64,000 bases of DNA from Clostridiales bacterium VE202-21 (lineage in GTDB: Bacteria > Bacillota > Clostridia > Lachnospirales > Lachnospiraceae), in the NCBI GenBank assembly GCA_000509105.1, contig BAIF02000075.1, forward strand, positions 31,930 to 95,929. The letters are read 5' to 3'. This document shows positions 38,313 through 46,690 of the stretch, in pieces. Positions within the stretch are counted from its first letter, which is position 1. Every line of letters starts with the position of its first letter. Both the position numbers and the translations under genes were made by a program. Below the pieces are notes generated by a model. That model had not been told where the DNA came from and ran no database searches. It worked only from the letters and a program-made list of their open reading frames with translations.

Positions 38313-39629
38313 ATGAATGCAAAATATGATCCGAATATTTTTAAATTACCAGAGTCAGTAGACAAGGACACCCATATTATCTGCACCTACTTTTGTGAAG
38401 GTTATACATCAGATCTGCTGAACAAAGTGGGATCTATAGCAATTGAGCAGACTACCGGCACATGGGCGCCGGTACCCCTTGAGACGCCGGAAGTCAGGAG
38501 AAGACACGGCGGCAAAGTAATCGCAGTGCACGAGATTCCGTGCTATGAGTTCAATATGCCGGAGATGGAAGGCAAAGAGCGTATGGCAGTATTCCAGATT
38601 GCATTCCCGTTTGAGAATATGGGCCCGAACCTTCCACAGGTACTGACCTCTGTAATAGGAAATATTTCTATGGCAGGAAAACTCAAACTGATTGATATTG
38701 ACTTCCCGAAAGTATTTACGGATTCTTTTAAAGGGCCGAGATATGGCGTGGAGGGCCTCAGAGAGTTGACAGGTGTTGAAAAAAGGCCTTTTATTGTCAG
38801 CATGATTAAGCCGTGTACAGGGGCAACGCCGGAGAACGCAGGCAAACTGATACGGGAACTGGCAATGGCGGGAATCGACTGGATCAAAGACGATGAACTC
38901 TTCAGCGATACAGAATATTGTACAGTAAAAGCAAGAGCTAAGATTGCTGCGGAAATTTTGAAGGATGTCTATGAGAGAACAGGAAAACGCGTGATCTATT
39001 CACCTAATATCACAGACAGACCGGATAAGATGCTTGATAAAGCGAAAATGTGCAAAGAGATGGGCATTCCCGGAATCATGATCAACGCACTCACTGTAGG
39101 CTGGCCTGCCATGCAGATGGTAGCAGAGAACGATGAAGTCGGGCTTCCGATCCTGGCGCATCCGGCTTTTGCAGGGGCGATGTACGAATCACACTACTCA
39201 GGTGTATCAAGCCATTTGATTCTGGGCAAATTCATGAGAATGAGCGGAGCCGATATCGTGATTTATCCTTGTGCATACGGCAAAGTAGACATTCAGCGTG
39301 AGCGGTATATCAGGATTGCACAGGCTCTGCTGACAGATTTCAGGGGAATGAAACGCACGTTCCCGGGACCGGCTGCAGGTGTATATCAGGGACTGATCCC
39401 GGATGTTGCATCCGATCTTGGAATGGACTTCTCCATTTCAGCAGGTGCGGCAATGCACGCGCATCCAATGGGAGCAGCCGCAGGAGTTGAGAGCTTAATC
39501 AAAGCTGCAGATGCAACGGCAGAAGGAATTTCACTTCGTGAAGCTGCGAAAGACTGTGAATCCTTAAAGGTTGCCCTTGATCTTTGGGGTGAAGGCATGA
39601 ACCAGCAGTTATTTGATTTAAAGAAATAG
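38313..39629 (+). CDS. RuBisCO-like protein (form IV RLP)
   Basis: Protein of 438 residues with the RuBisCO large-chain fold. The carbamylation/metal triad is kept as K192, D194, E195 in GIDWIKDDE. K166 (MIKPC) matches the catalytic lysine of the TIKPK motif, H283 (LAHPAF) matches H294 and K324 (AYGKVD) the loop-6 lysine. Residues needed for ribulose bisphosphate are changed: the second lysine of the KPK motif is C168, the arginine after H294 is proline, and the serine/glycine phosphate site reads PAAGV and SAGAAMHAHP. It is therefore not a CO2-fixing enzyme. By analogy with the RLPs of apiose degradation (OiaX/OiaT, acting on 3-oxo-isoapionate 4-phosphate) it could decarboxylate or cleave an oxo-acid phosphate. 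Good ribosome site (AAAGGAG). Confidence 0.92.
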   Translation: MNAKYDPNIFKLPESVDKDTHIICTYFCEGYTSDLLNKVGSIAIEQTTGTWAPVPLETPEVRRRHGGKVIAVHEIPCYEFNMPEMEGKERMAVFQIAFPFENMGPNLPQVLTSVIGNISMAGKLKLIDIDFPKVFTDSFKGPRYGVEGLRELTGVEKRPFIVSMIKPCTGATPENAGKLIRELAMAGIDWIKDDELFSDTEYCTVKARAKIAAEILKDVYERTGKRVIYSPNITDRPDKMLDKAKMCKEMGIPGIMINALTVGWPAMQMVAENDEVGLPILAHPAFAGAMYESHYSGVSSHLILGKFMRMSGADIVIYPCAYGKVDIQRERYIRIAQALLTDFRGMKRTFPGPAAGVYQGLIPDVASDLGMDFSISAGAAMHAHPMGAAAGVESLIKAADATAEGISLREAAKDCESLKVALDLWGEGMNQQLFDLKK

Positions 39630-39696
39630 AAAAGTCCACAGGATGTTTTCTGCCCTGAGAACTAACTTAGAAGCAGCGGGCAGCGCAGGAGGTAAC

Positions 39697-40500
39697 GTGA
39701 AATATAAATTATTAGCAGTTGACGTGGACGGAACACTGCTGGATGATAAGCACAGGTTGTCGGAAAATAACCGAAGGGCTATCGGAGATATCAGGAAAGA
39801 GGGGGTGAAAGTCATTCCTTTTTCCGGAAGGGGATATCCGGCGCTTAAAGGGATTATTGAAACACTTAAGCTGGAAGATGCAGTCGTGACGCAGAACGGG
39901 AGCCTGGTACTGGACTATACCGGGAATAAAATCCTGCATGCGGAGTTGATTTCATCCGAAAACTGCAGGAAAATACTGGATTACTGCAGGGCGCATCTCT
40001 ACCAGCCGCTTATTTACCAGAAAGACCAGGTCTATTCCGGGCTTAAGGGAACATATCTGGAGATATTTGAAACATGTATGGGACAGAGGGTTGTCTATAC
40101 AGAGGATATCGGGATGTGCTATAATAACACACCCCTGGGAAAGATTTTAATATTGGATGAACCCTGCAGAGTTACGCAGTTCAGAGAATGGGTGTCCACA
40201 GCCTTTGGCGGCGTGGTGAGTGCGGATCGTGCGTATGATTTTTCTCTTGAGCTCGGCGGCAGCGATAAAGGCCGTGCGCTGGCATGGATCGGTTCTTATT
40301 ATCATATAGAGCCCGGAGAGATGGTGGCTATAGGTGACGGTGAAAACGATAAAAGCATGCTGGAGTATGCCGGCCTTTCGATTGCCATGCAGGGTGCCAT
40401 GGAAGGTGTAAAACAGGCAGCCGGAAAAGTGACATTAACGAATAATGAAAGCGGCGTCGCATACGCCATAGAGAAGTACGTGCGATGCAAAACCAGGTAA
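39697..40500 (+). CDS. HAD-superfamily (Cof-type) sugar phosphatase
   Basis: Hydrolase of 267 residues: the nucleophile and acid/base aspartates are in LAVDVDGTLLDD, with a Cof/YidA-type cap and the late motif GDGENDKSMLEYAGLSIAMQ. It would remove phosphate from a sugar phosphate. GTG 39697 follows AGGAGG (39687-39692) and fits the usual N-terminus; an earlier in-frame ATG at 39643 would add 18 unlikely residues. The position after the RuBisCO-like gene suggests it dephosphorylates a pathway product or detoxifies a dead-end phosphate. Confidence 0.85.
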   Translation: MKYKLLAVDVDGTLLDDKHRLSENNRRAIGDIRKEGVKVIPFSGRGYPALKGIIETLKLEDAVVTQNGSLVLDYTGNKILHAELISSENCRKILDYCRAHLYQPLIYQKDQVYSGLKGTYLEIFETCMGQRVVYTEDIGMCYNNTPLGKILILDEPCRVTQFREWVSTAFGGVVSADRAYDFSLELGGSDKGRALAWIGSYYHIEPGEMVAIGDGENDKSMLEYAGLSIAMQGAMEGVKQAAGKVTLTNNESGVAYAIEKYVRCKTR

Positions 40501-40519
40501 GCGAAAAAGAGGGTATAGA

Positions 40520-42231
40520 ATGATTTATGAAGGAACGGCGGTTTCGGATGGGGCAGCATAGGTCGTGTGTTTCAATATGAGCCTTATCAGCCGGAAATCC
40601 GCCATGAGACGATTGCAAAAGCCCAAGCAGACAGCTGTATGGAAAAGTATAAAGGCGTACTCATCCAGGCGGAAGAAGAATTAAAACAGCTGATCGAAGG
40701 TTCTGAGCTGGACGAGGAAGAAAGGAAAATTTTCCAGGCACATATTGATATTGTACAGGATGAAGAGATGAGCCGCGAAATCGAGGACGAAATCCGGGAC
40801 AATCTGCTGTCTCCCCAATGGGCAATCCAGGAAGTTTATGAAAGATATATTAAGATTATATCCAAGGCAAAGGATGCTCTGATCCGAGAAAGAGCAGCGG
40901 ACCTAAAAGATGTCTGTCAGCGGTTGATCCGCCTGTGGGACGGCGGACATGAAAACCCGCTTTCCTCGTTGTCCGGAGAGGTAATTGTGGTTGCACGGGA
41001 TCTGCTTCCTTCGGATACGGCAGCAATGAAGACAGAATATGTGAAGGCCATTGTTACGGAAGTGGGGGGCTATACTTCACATATGGCGATCCTGGCCAGA
41101 AACTATGGAATACCAGCGGTTCTGGGTGTGGCAGATATTATGAAAAATACAGAAAACGGCCAGAAGATAGCTGTAGATGCGAAGGATGGGAAGGTAATCA
41201 CTCATCTGACGGTTGATCAGGAAAAGCAGTATCAGGTTATGCGCGAGGTATATCTGAAAAAGATAAGCGATATGCGCCAGTACCTGCCCTTTGTTCCTGA
41301 GACGCTGGATAAAACAAGAATCGAGGTCTGTCTGAATATTGGTTCTGCCGACAAGAGTGAACTGGAGCTGGAATCATACACAGATGGGGTTGGACTGTTT
41401 CGGACAGAGTTTTTGTATATGAGCAAAAAGGCGCTTCCAGAAGAGGAGGAACAGTTCAGAGTTTACAGAAAGATCGTGACCATGTACGGAGAACGGCCGG
41501 TAATTATCCGCACGCTGGATATCGGAGGCGATAAGAAGCTGGATTATCTGGAGCTTCCGCGGGAAGACAATCCATTTCTGGGGCTGCGTGCACTGCGGCT
41601 TTGTTTCGAGATGAAACCTATATTTAAAACGCAGCTCAGAGCACTTCTGCGGGCTGCTGTGTACGGAAACCTATGGATCATGTTCCCTATGGTTGGGAGC
41701 ATTGGGGATATCCGGTTTGCCAAGCAGATTGTGGAAGAAGTAAAGGAAGAACTGCAGGAGGAAAATATCTCCTGTCGCACAGATGTAAAAGTAGGTATTA
41801 TGATAGAGATACCGTCAATCGCGCTTATGGCCGATATTGCAGCGTCTGAGGTCGATTTTGCAAGTATAGGGACAAATGATCTCTGCCAGTATCTCATGGC
41901 AGTTGACCGTCTCAATCCAAGTGTTGCGAAATATTATCAGAGTTTTCATCCCGCTATGTTCCGGCTGATCAGGCAGATTGTGGAAGAGTTCGGGAAACAG
42001 AAGAAGCCGGTCAGTGTATGCGGCGAGATGGGAGGAAATCCCCAGGCGGTAGCGCTGCTGGCGGGACTTGGAGTGCGCAAGTTCAGTATGAATGCTTCCT
42101 CCCTGGCCTCCGTGAAGAAAATGATCTCTCAGATTGATATCTGCAAAGCCGAGAGAATGGCCAGAACAGTGCTGGAACTTTCTACAGCAGTCCAGGTGGA
42201 AGAATACATAAAAAGTGAACTGCCGGATTAA
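40520..42231 (+). CDS. ptsI: PTS enzyme I (frameshifted near the N-terminus)
   Basis: Phosphoenolpyruvate-protein phosphotransferase of about 570 residues. It has the N-terminal HPr-binding helices, the phospho-histidine in GGYTSHMAILARN (H188 after correction), and the PEP-binding barrel with GLFRTEFLYM, RTLDIGGDKKLDYL and the active-site cysteine in SVCGEMGGN. The start ATG 40520 gives MIYEGTAVSDGAA followed at once by a stop; one missing A at 40557 would give the expected AAIGRVFQYE. So a single-base indel splits an otherwise complete gene. It drives the PTS encoded by the next genes. Confidence 0.87.
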
Positions 42232-42254
42232 AGGCAGGTAAAGGAGGAGAACTT

Positions 42255-42533
42255 ATGTATGCAAAACAGGTAGTGATTGAGAATGAGACTGGCCTGCATG
42301 CCCGTCCGGCTTCAGATTTCATATCACTTGCAAACAAATTTCGGAGTAAAATCTTTATACAAAATATGGATGAGGAAGACAGCTGCAAGGCGAATGCAAA
42401 GTCAATTGTCATGCTGATTGCACAGGGCCTTGGAAAGGGTGTAACAGCGGAAATAAGCGCCGAGGGCGAAGATGAGAAGGAAGCAGTGGAAGCACTGGCG
42501 GCACTGATTAAAACCAAGTTTGGCGAAGACTGA
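42255..42533 (+). CDS. HPr phosphocarrier protein
   Basis: HPr-family protein of 92 residues. The active-site H15 sits in ETGLHARPAS, and a serine equivalent to the regulatory Ser46 lies in NAKSIVML (S50, shifted by a four-residue insertion). It would carry phosphate from the enzyme I encoded upstream to the IIA protein downstream. A second, general HPr is normally present elsewhere in the genome, so this copy is probably dedicated to this PTS. Confidence 0.92.
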   Translation: MYAKQVVIENETGLHARPASDFISLANKFRSKIFIQNMDEEDSCKANAKSIVMLIAQGLGKGVTAEISAEGEDEKEAVEALAALIKTKFGED

Positions 42534-42547
42534 GAAGGAGAGATTGG

Positions 42548-43024
42548 ATGGAAGCAATAGGCCTTTATACAAACAAGGAAATGATACTGACAGGGATAAA
42601 AGCCAGAAATGCCGAGGACATAATGAGAAGACTGTGCGATAGGGCTATGCAGATGAAATGTATTGAGCCTGTATTTATTACAGCCCTGCTGGAAAGGGAA
42701 AAAGAGTATCCGACCGGGCTTCCCACAGGCGTTCCCATCGCTATCCCTCACATTCACGACGGCTGCCTGAGATCCTTTTTCTCGATGGCCGTTCTGGACA
42801 CATCGGTTGTATTTGGATGTATGGGGGATCCGGATGAAACGGTGGAAACCAGACTTGTATTCCTGTTCGGCATTACTGACCCAAGCTATCAGACAGCAGT
42901 TTTGAGGAAGTTCAGCAATATTTTTCAGGACGACGGCATTATGAACGAACTGCTTGAAATTGACAAACCGGAAGCAATGATACAGAAAATGAAGGAATTG
43001 TTAGAGGAATATCTGATAATTTAA
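42548..43024 (+). CDS. PTS EIIA (fructose/mannitol-type)
   Basis: EIIA protein of 158 residues of the PTS_EIIA_2 family. The phospho-histidine is H68 in the PIAIPHIHDG motif, preceded by the usual helical region (IMRRLCDRAMQMKCIE and ALLEREKEYPTGLPTGV). It passes phosphate from HPr to the IIB subunit. It sits between HPr and IIB with short gaps, as part of a complete PTS chain. Confidence 0.88.
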   Translation: MEAIGLYTNKEMILTGIKARNAEDIMRRLCDRAMQMKCIEPVFITALLEREKEYPTGLPTGVPIAIPHIHDGCLRSFFSMAVLDTSVVFGCMGDPDETVETRLVFLFGITDPSYQTAVLRKFSNIFQDDGIMNELLEIDKPEAMIQKMKELLEEYLII

Positions 43025-43042
43025 ATAATGGAGTGAATGATT

Positions 43043-43345
43043 ATGAAAGCAAAAATTAATATAGCGGTTGCCTGTGGCGGCGGAATTTTTACAACAACGG
43101 TTGTAACGGATAAGATCAAAGATATATTAAAAAAGGAAAAAATACGATTTTCAATTAACCCTCATAAAATTACGGAAGTCCCCAATCTGGAGGGATATGA
43201 TCTGATCGTAGTGACGGGAAAGACAAATGCAAAGAACAAGGCAGGCGCTCCGGTGTTACTGGGACTGCCTCTGTTTACGGGAGTGGGAGCGGAGCAGTTT
43301 ACGGAAGAGCTGCTGGAAGCAGTTAAAAAAATCATGGATGAATAG
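43043..43345 (+). CDS. PTS EIIB (galactitol-type)
   Basis: Small cytoplasmic IIB protein of 100 residues. The phospho-cysteine C11 lies in INIAVACGGGIFTTT, the P-loop-like motif of galactitol-type IIB proteins. GGAG at 43030-43033 is nine bases from ATG 43043, which is preferred over ATG 43037. It phosphorylates the substrate as it is transported by the IIC encoded next. Confidence 0.88.
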   Translation: MKAKINIAVACGGGIFTTTVVTDKIKDILKKEKIRFSINPHKITEVPNLEGYDLIVVTGKTNAKNKAGAPVLLGLPLFTGVGAEQFTEELLEAVKKIMDE

Positions 43346-43385
43346 TATTTATCCTACATTCTACTAAATATCGGGAGGTAGAAAA

Positions 43386-44843
43386 ATGCAGGCTTTGTTA
43401 CAAATAGGAAATGCTGTTAATAATATTATGGGCATATTTGGGAGCACCATAATCGTACCAGTAGTTATATTCATCATTAGTATGTTTATGCGTGTTGGGG
43501 TAAAGAAATCTTTTCAGGGGGCAATCTATATGGCGGTCGGGCTGACTTTGTTCAACGCCGTGCTCGGTGTTCTGATGACAGCTATTACCCCATATGTAAC
43601 TGCCATGGCGGATCACGTGGGTATTCAGCTGCCATTCATTGATATCGGCTGGCAGGGCGCATCCGTTGTCGTGTACTCCAATACGCTGGGTTATATTTAT
43701 CTGGTGCTCGGACTTGGGCTGAATCTGCTTCTGTTCGCGCTGAAATTGGTCGATACGTTTCAGCCTACGGATATATGGAACTACTATCAGTTTGTATTCT
43801 GGGCAGTTATCGTGCAGTTTACGACAGGAAGTTTTGCACTGGGTGTTGCAGCGGCGGTTATGTGCAACCTGGTGGTACTTCTGATCGCAGATATTATCGC
43901 ACCGTCTCTGCAGGAATTTAACGGTTATGACAACCTTACACTTACCAGTGTTCCCTCCGGAGGAGCGCCATTTGCCATGATTGTAAGATGGATCATGTTA
44001 AAATTAAAGATTAAAACAAAACCGGTCAGTGCGGAGCGGCTGCAGGAAAAATTGGGATTTTGGGGAGAACCTCTTTCCATCGGCCTGGTAGTAGGGCTGT
44101 TGATAACGATTTTGGGTTCAATCACCGGTCTGGCAAATGTAAATACATGGGCCGGAATCCTGACAGCGTCAATTACCATTGCGGCGGTTATGGTTATTTA
44201 TCCCTCAGTTTCCGGACTTTTTGTGAAAGGACTGATTCCATTGAGTCAGTCCATGCAGGCACGTGCACGTTCCGGCAGCTCGAATAGAAAGTATTTTCAT
44301 ATTGCCATGGATCCGGCAGTTTTCTTTGGAAACGGGGATAATATGGCAGCAGCGCTGATCCTGATTCCGATCGTATTCTTTATATCCATTATTTTGCCGG
44401 GGAATAAGATTCTGATGCTTGCAGATATTCCGGCCATGGCATTTATGACGGCGGGGCTGATCTGCGTATTCCGGGGAGATATTCTGATGACTGTGGTCTC
44501 CGGGGCAGTCTGGTTCAATGTGGCAAATGTGCTGAATTCGGATGTCTGCGCCGCGTTTACAAAGGCTGCGGAATCCGCAGGTGTAGCTTCACAGATGGAC
44601 TCTGTTTCCAATGCCTTTGCCCAGGGGCTTGGAATTGCCTCATGGACGGTAGGTACGAATCCGGTATTATATCTGGTATACAAAGCATTTTCGGCAGACG
44701 GTATGATGCGGATAGTTGGGATTATTATCGTTGTTGTGGTATATCTGGCTATCTATCTTTCATTTCGGAAAAATAAAAAGCTATGGTGGGTTGCCGCAGG
44801 CGCAAGTGAAGAATACCTGATGGAGAGAGGATACATAGAATAA
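43386..44843 (+). CDS. PTS EIIC (galactitol family membrane channel)
   Basis: Integral membrane protein of 485 residues with about ten hydrophobic segments, resembling PTS IIC subunits of the galactitol (Gat/Sgc) family. Examples are VGVKKSFQGAIYMAVGLTLF, GAPFAMIVRWIMLKLK and GNGDNMAAALILIPIVFFIS. Galactitol-family IICs carry polyols and sugar acids as well as galactitol. The gene ends the PTS operon and is followed by a hairpin and the regulator. Confidence 0.87.
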   Translation: MQALLQIGNAVNNIMGIFGSTIIVPVVIFIISMFMRVGVKKSFQGAIYMAVGLTLFNAVLGVLMTAITPYVTAMADHVGIQLPFIDIGWQGASVVVYSNTLGYIYLVLGLGLNLLLFALKLVDTFQPTDIWNYYQFVFWAVIVQFTTGSFALGVAAAVMCNLVVLLIADIIAPSLQEFNGYDNLTLTSVPSGGAPFAMIVRWIMLKLKIKTKPVSAERLQEKLGFWGEPLSIGLVVGLLITILGSITGLANVNTWAGILTASITIAAVMVIYPSVSGLFVKGLIPLSQSMQARARSGSSNRKYFHIAMDPAVFFGNGDNMAAALILIPIVFFISIILPGNKILMLADIPAMAFMTAGLICVFRGDILMTVVSGAVWFNVANVLNSDVCAAFTKAAESAGVASQMDSVSNAFAQGLGIASWTVGTNPVLYLVYKAFSADGMMRIVGIIIVVVVYLAIYLSFRKNKKLWWVAAGASEEYLMERGYIE

Positions 44844-44851
44844 TGTAAAGA

Positions 44852-44892
44852 AAAGCCCATTGGAAGGTAGTGAAAACTGCTTCCGTGGCTTT
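44852..44892 (+). terminator. Possible terminator hairpin at the end of the PTS operon
   Basis: An outer AAGCC/GGCTT stem and an inner GGAAG/CTTCC stem with a GAAA loop form one long hairpin directly after the IIC gene. There is no strong T-run, so termination is likely only partial. Confidence 0.45.
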
Positions 44893-44918
44893 GCCGGCGT
44901 AAAAATATGTGTTATAAT
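44891..44918 (+). promoter_or_regulatory. Promoter of the CdaR/PucR-type regulator
   Basis: TTGCCG (44891-44896) and TATAAT (44913-44918) with a 16-base spacer, and TGT in front of the -10 (extended -10). It lies about 90 bases before the regulator start. Confidence 0.6.
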
Positions 44919-45010
44919 AATTTGCACTAGACTGTGAAGCAGAGTGGCATATTGCGATAATGAATTTTCAGACACGCTCTAGTCTGAATAATTGAAGGCG
45001 GTGTGGAAAG

Positions 45011-46087
45011 ATGGCAGACAGGTTCTTCCAGGGATATATATATCAGTTACAAAAAAGTATATACAGAACGTTTGGCGTGATTGACAATAAGGAGATCGTT
45101 TCATGCAGCAATCAGGAGATGATAGGGACCACGAATTCCTTTAATCTGATGAAGCAGAAGAACGAGGAAGGCAGATGCTTTTTTATTAAAAATAATACAT
45201 ATCGTATCTTCTATGAGAACAGTTTTGTTCGGTTTGCAGTTTTTGTCGAAGGAACCGATAAGGAGGCAGAGGACTATGCAACGATACTATCCGTCTGCTT
45301 TACGGGCATGAAATCCTATTTTGAAGAGAAGTACAGCCGGGATTTGTTTTACAAAGCGCTTTTTCTGGAAAATATTCTGGCGGCTGACATAAATGTAAGG
45401 GCCAAGATGCTGAAGATTCCCCCGATTATGGCACGGGCAGTATTTTTACTGAGATTTTCCCATGTGGATACGGAGTGGAATCTGAATATGCTGATCCAGA
45501 ACGTAGAGGAATCCGAGAAATACGAAGTATTTTCTATGACGGAAACGGACATAATTGTTATTGTGAAGGCAAAAACGAATACTTCTCATGCGGAGCTGGA
45601 GACAATTGGCATTACATTTCAGAAAAAGGCGGCGGAAATCTTCAAATCCTCCCCGGTTATCGGAATCGGAAGTATTGTTACCGACATCCGGCAGCTGGCG
45701 GATTCATATAAGGAATCACTTTATGTTCTGGAGCTGCTGTATCTGTTTGAGGGAAGCAGGACAGTCATAGATTATAATCATCTGGGGATCAAGCGCCTGA
45801 TCTATCAGCTGCCGATTCCCTTATGCGAGGTGTATCTGGATGAGGTGTTTATAAAAGGCGGATTCGACACATTGGAAAATGAGACGCTGGAGACTGTAAA
45901 ATGCTTTTTTGAAAATAATCTCAATGTTTCGGAGACGGCAAGGAAGCTCTTTATTCACAGGAATACCCTGATGTACAGGCTGGAAAAGATTAAAAAGCTG
46001 ACGGGGCTGGATGTGCGTATCTTTGACCACGCAATTGTATTTAAGATCGCAATGCTGATCCATATCCATATTAAGTGTAAAGGGTAA
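45011..46087 (+). CDS. CdaR/PucR-type transcriptional regulator
   Basis: Regulator of 358 residues. The N-terminal part (1-110) is a probable ligand-binding domain, the middle part (VIVKAKTNT, VIGIGSIVTDIRQLADSYKE) is a GGDEF-like/PucR core, and the C-terminus has the PucR/CdaR helix-turn-helix (NVSETARKLFIHRNTLMYRL). This family includes the sugar-diacid regulator CdaR, the glycerate-type and purine regulators, and usually activates in response to an acidic catabolite. Its place behind the operon supports a sugar-acid substrate. The ribosome site is GGCGGTG, weaker than average. Confidence 0.8.
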   Translation: MADRFFQGYIYQLQKSIYRTFGVIDNKEIVSCSNQEMIGTTNSFNLMKQKNEEGRCFFIKNNTYRIFYENSFVRFAVFVEGTDKEAEDYATILSVCFTGMKSYFEEKYSRDLFYKALFLENILAADINVRAKMLKIPPIMARAVFLLRFSHVDTEWNLNMLIQNVEESEKYEVFSMTETDIIVIVKAKTNTSHAELETIGITFQKKAAEIFKSSPVIGIGSIVTDIRQLADSYKESLYVLELLYLFEGSRTVIDYNHLGIKRLIYQLPIPLCEVYLDEVFIKGGFDTLENETLETVKCFFENNLNVSETARKLFIHRNTLMYRLEKIKKLTGLDVRIFDHAIVFKIAMLIHIHIKCKG

Positions 46088-46114
46088 GACAGGGCTTCAA
46101 CTTTAGAAAAGTTG

Positions 46115-46143
46115 TTGCAGAATCTTTCCAATTGTGGTAAAAT
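46115..46143 (+). promoter_or_regulatory. Promoter of secG
   Basis: TTGCAG (46115-46120) and TAAAAT (46138-46143) are 17 bases apart, 33 bases upstream of the secG start. Confidence 0.65.
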
Positions 46144-46175
46144 GATCATGGTTTATCCGCAGGAGGTGTAAAAGA

Positions 46176-46418
46176 ATGGATATTTTGAAAATAATATTAA
46201 CAATTATATTTGTAATAGATTGTATTGCTCTTTCAGCAATTATCCTTCTTCAGGAGGGAAAGTCGGCCGGACTTGGGACGATCAGCGGGGCGGCTGATAC
46301 TTACTGGGGACAGAATAAGGGACGTTCAATGGAAGGTGCTCTTGTAAAGTCCACAAAGTTCCTTGCTATTTTATTTATGGTTTTGGCACTGGTTTTGAAC
46401 CTGGGTGTATTTAACTAA
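46176..46418 (+). CDS. secG: Preprotein translocase subunit SecG
   Basis: Small membrane protein of 80 residues with two hydrophobic helices (residues about 3-25 and 62-79) and the linking motif IILLQEGKSAGLGTISG. It is part of the SecYEG channel. The order secG, rnr, smpB is classic for Firmicutes. An AGGAGG ribosome site precedes the start. Confidence 0.95.
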   Translation: MDILKIILTIIFVIDCIALSAIILLQEGKSAGLGTISGAADTYWGQNKGRSMEGALVKSTKFLAILFMVLALVLNLGVFN

Positions 46419-46434
46419 GAAGATAAGATGATTG

Positions 46435-46465
46435 AACACTCTATACAGATATAGAGTGTTTTTTA
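46435..46465 (+). terminator. Terminator of secG
   Basis: A perfect 10-bp stem (46435-46444 with 46451-46460) and a T-run, immediately followed by the palindrome starting at 46463. Confidence 0.75.
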
Positions 46466-46509
46466 TTATAATATAGGAAATTCCGCTGGAATTTCCTATA
46501 TTATAATAA
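46463..46509. repeat. Palindromic repeat, ATATAGGAAATT family (second copy)
   Basis: A perfect 22-bp inverted repeat (46463-46484 with 46488-46509) around a 3-base turn. Its core ATATAGGAAATTCC/GGAATTTCCTATAT is shared with the repeat at 33981-34025. Confidence 0.78.
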
Positions 46510-46521
46510 CCCTCCGGGGGA

Positions 46522-46618
46522 TGCACACGCCGCGATAAAGTATATAGCCGCAAGGCGGTATCGCGGCAGCGCCAAAGTGTGCAAGCCTCTCATGAGTGAG
46601 AGGCTTGCATACTTTGAT
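46522..46618 (+). promoter_or_regulatory. Structured leader with two mutually exclusive hairpins before rnr
   Basis: Fold A pairs 46522-46528 with 46577-46583 and GCCGCGATA with TATCGCGGC, with a GCC-GCAA-GGC tetraloop hairpin inside. Fold B pairs a segment at 46574-46593 with a segment at about 46598-46617. Both folds use 46577-46583, so only one can form at a time. This is the layout of an attenuator, but no ligand motif is recognised. Confidence 0.45.
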
Positions 46619-46690
46619 ATATAAGTTGGAGTGGACTTGCCCACTTTGTTTTATAGAAAAGTTCCAAAGTAATAGAAAGAAGGTGAGAAT

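Noticed and set aside
40557..40567. Programmed frameshift at the start of enzyme I
   Set aside because: No slippery heptamer or downstream stimulator; seven other genes in the window show similar single-base breaks, so an indel is simpler.
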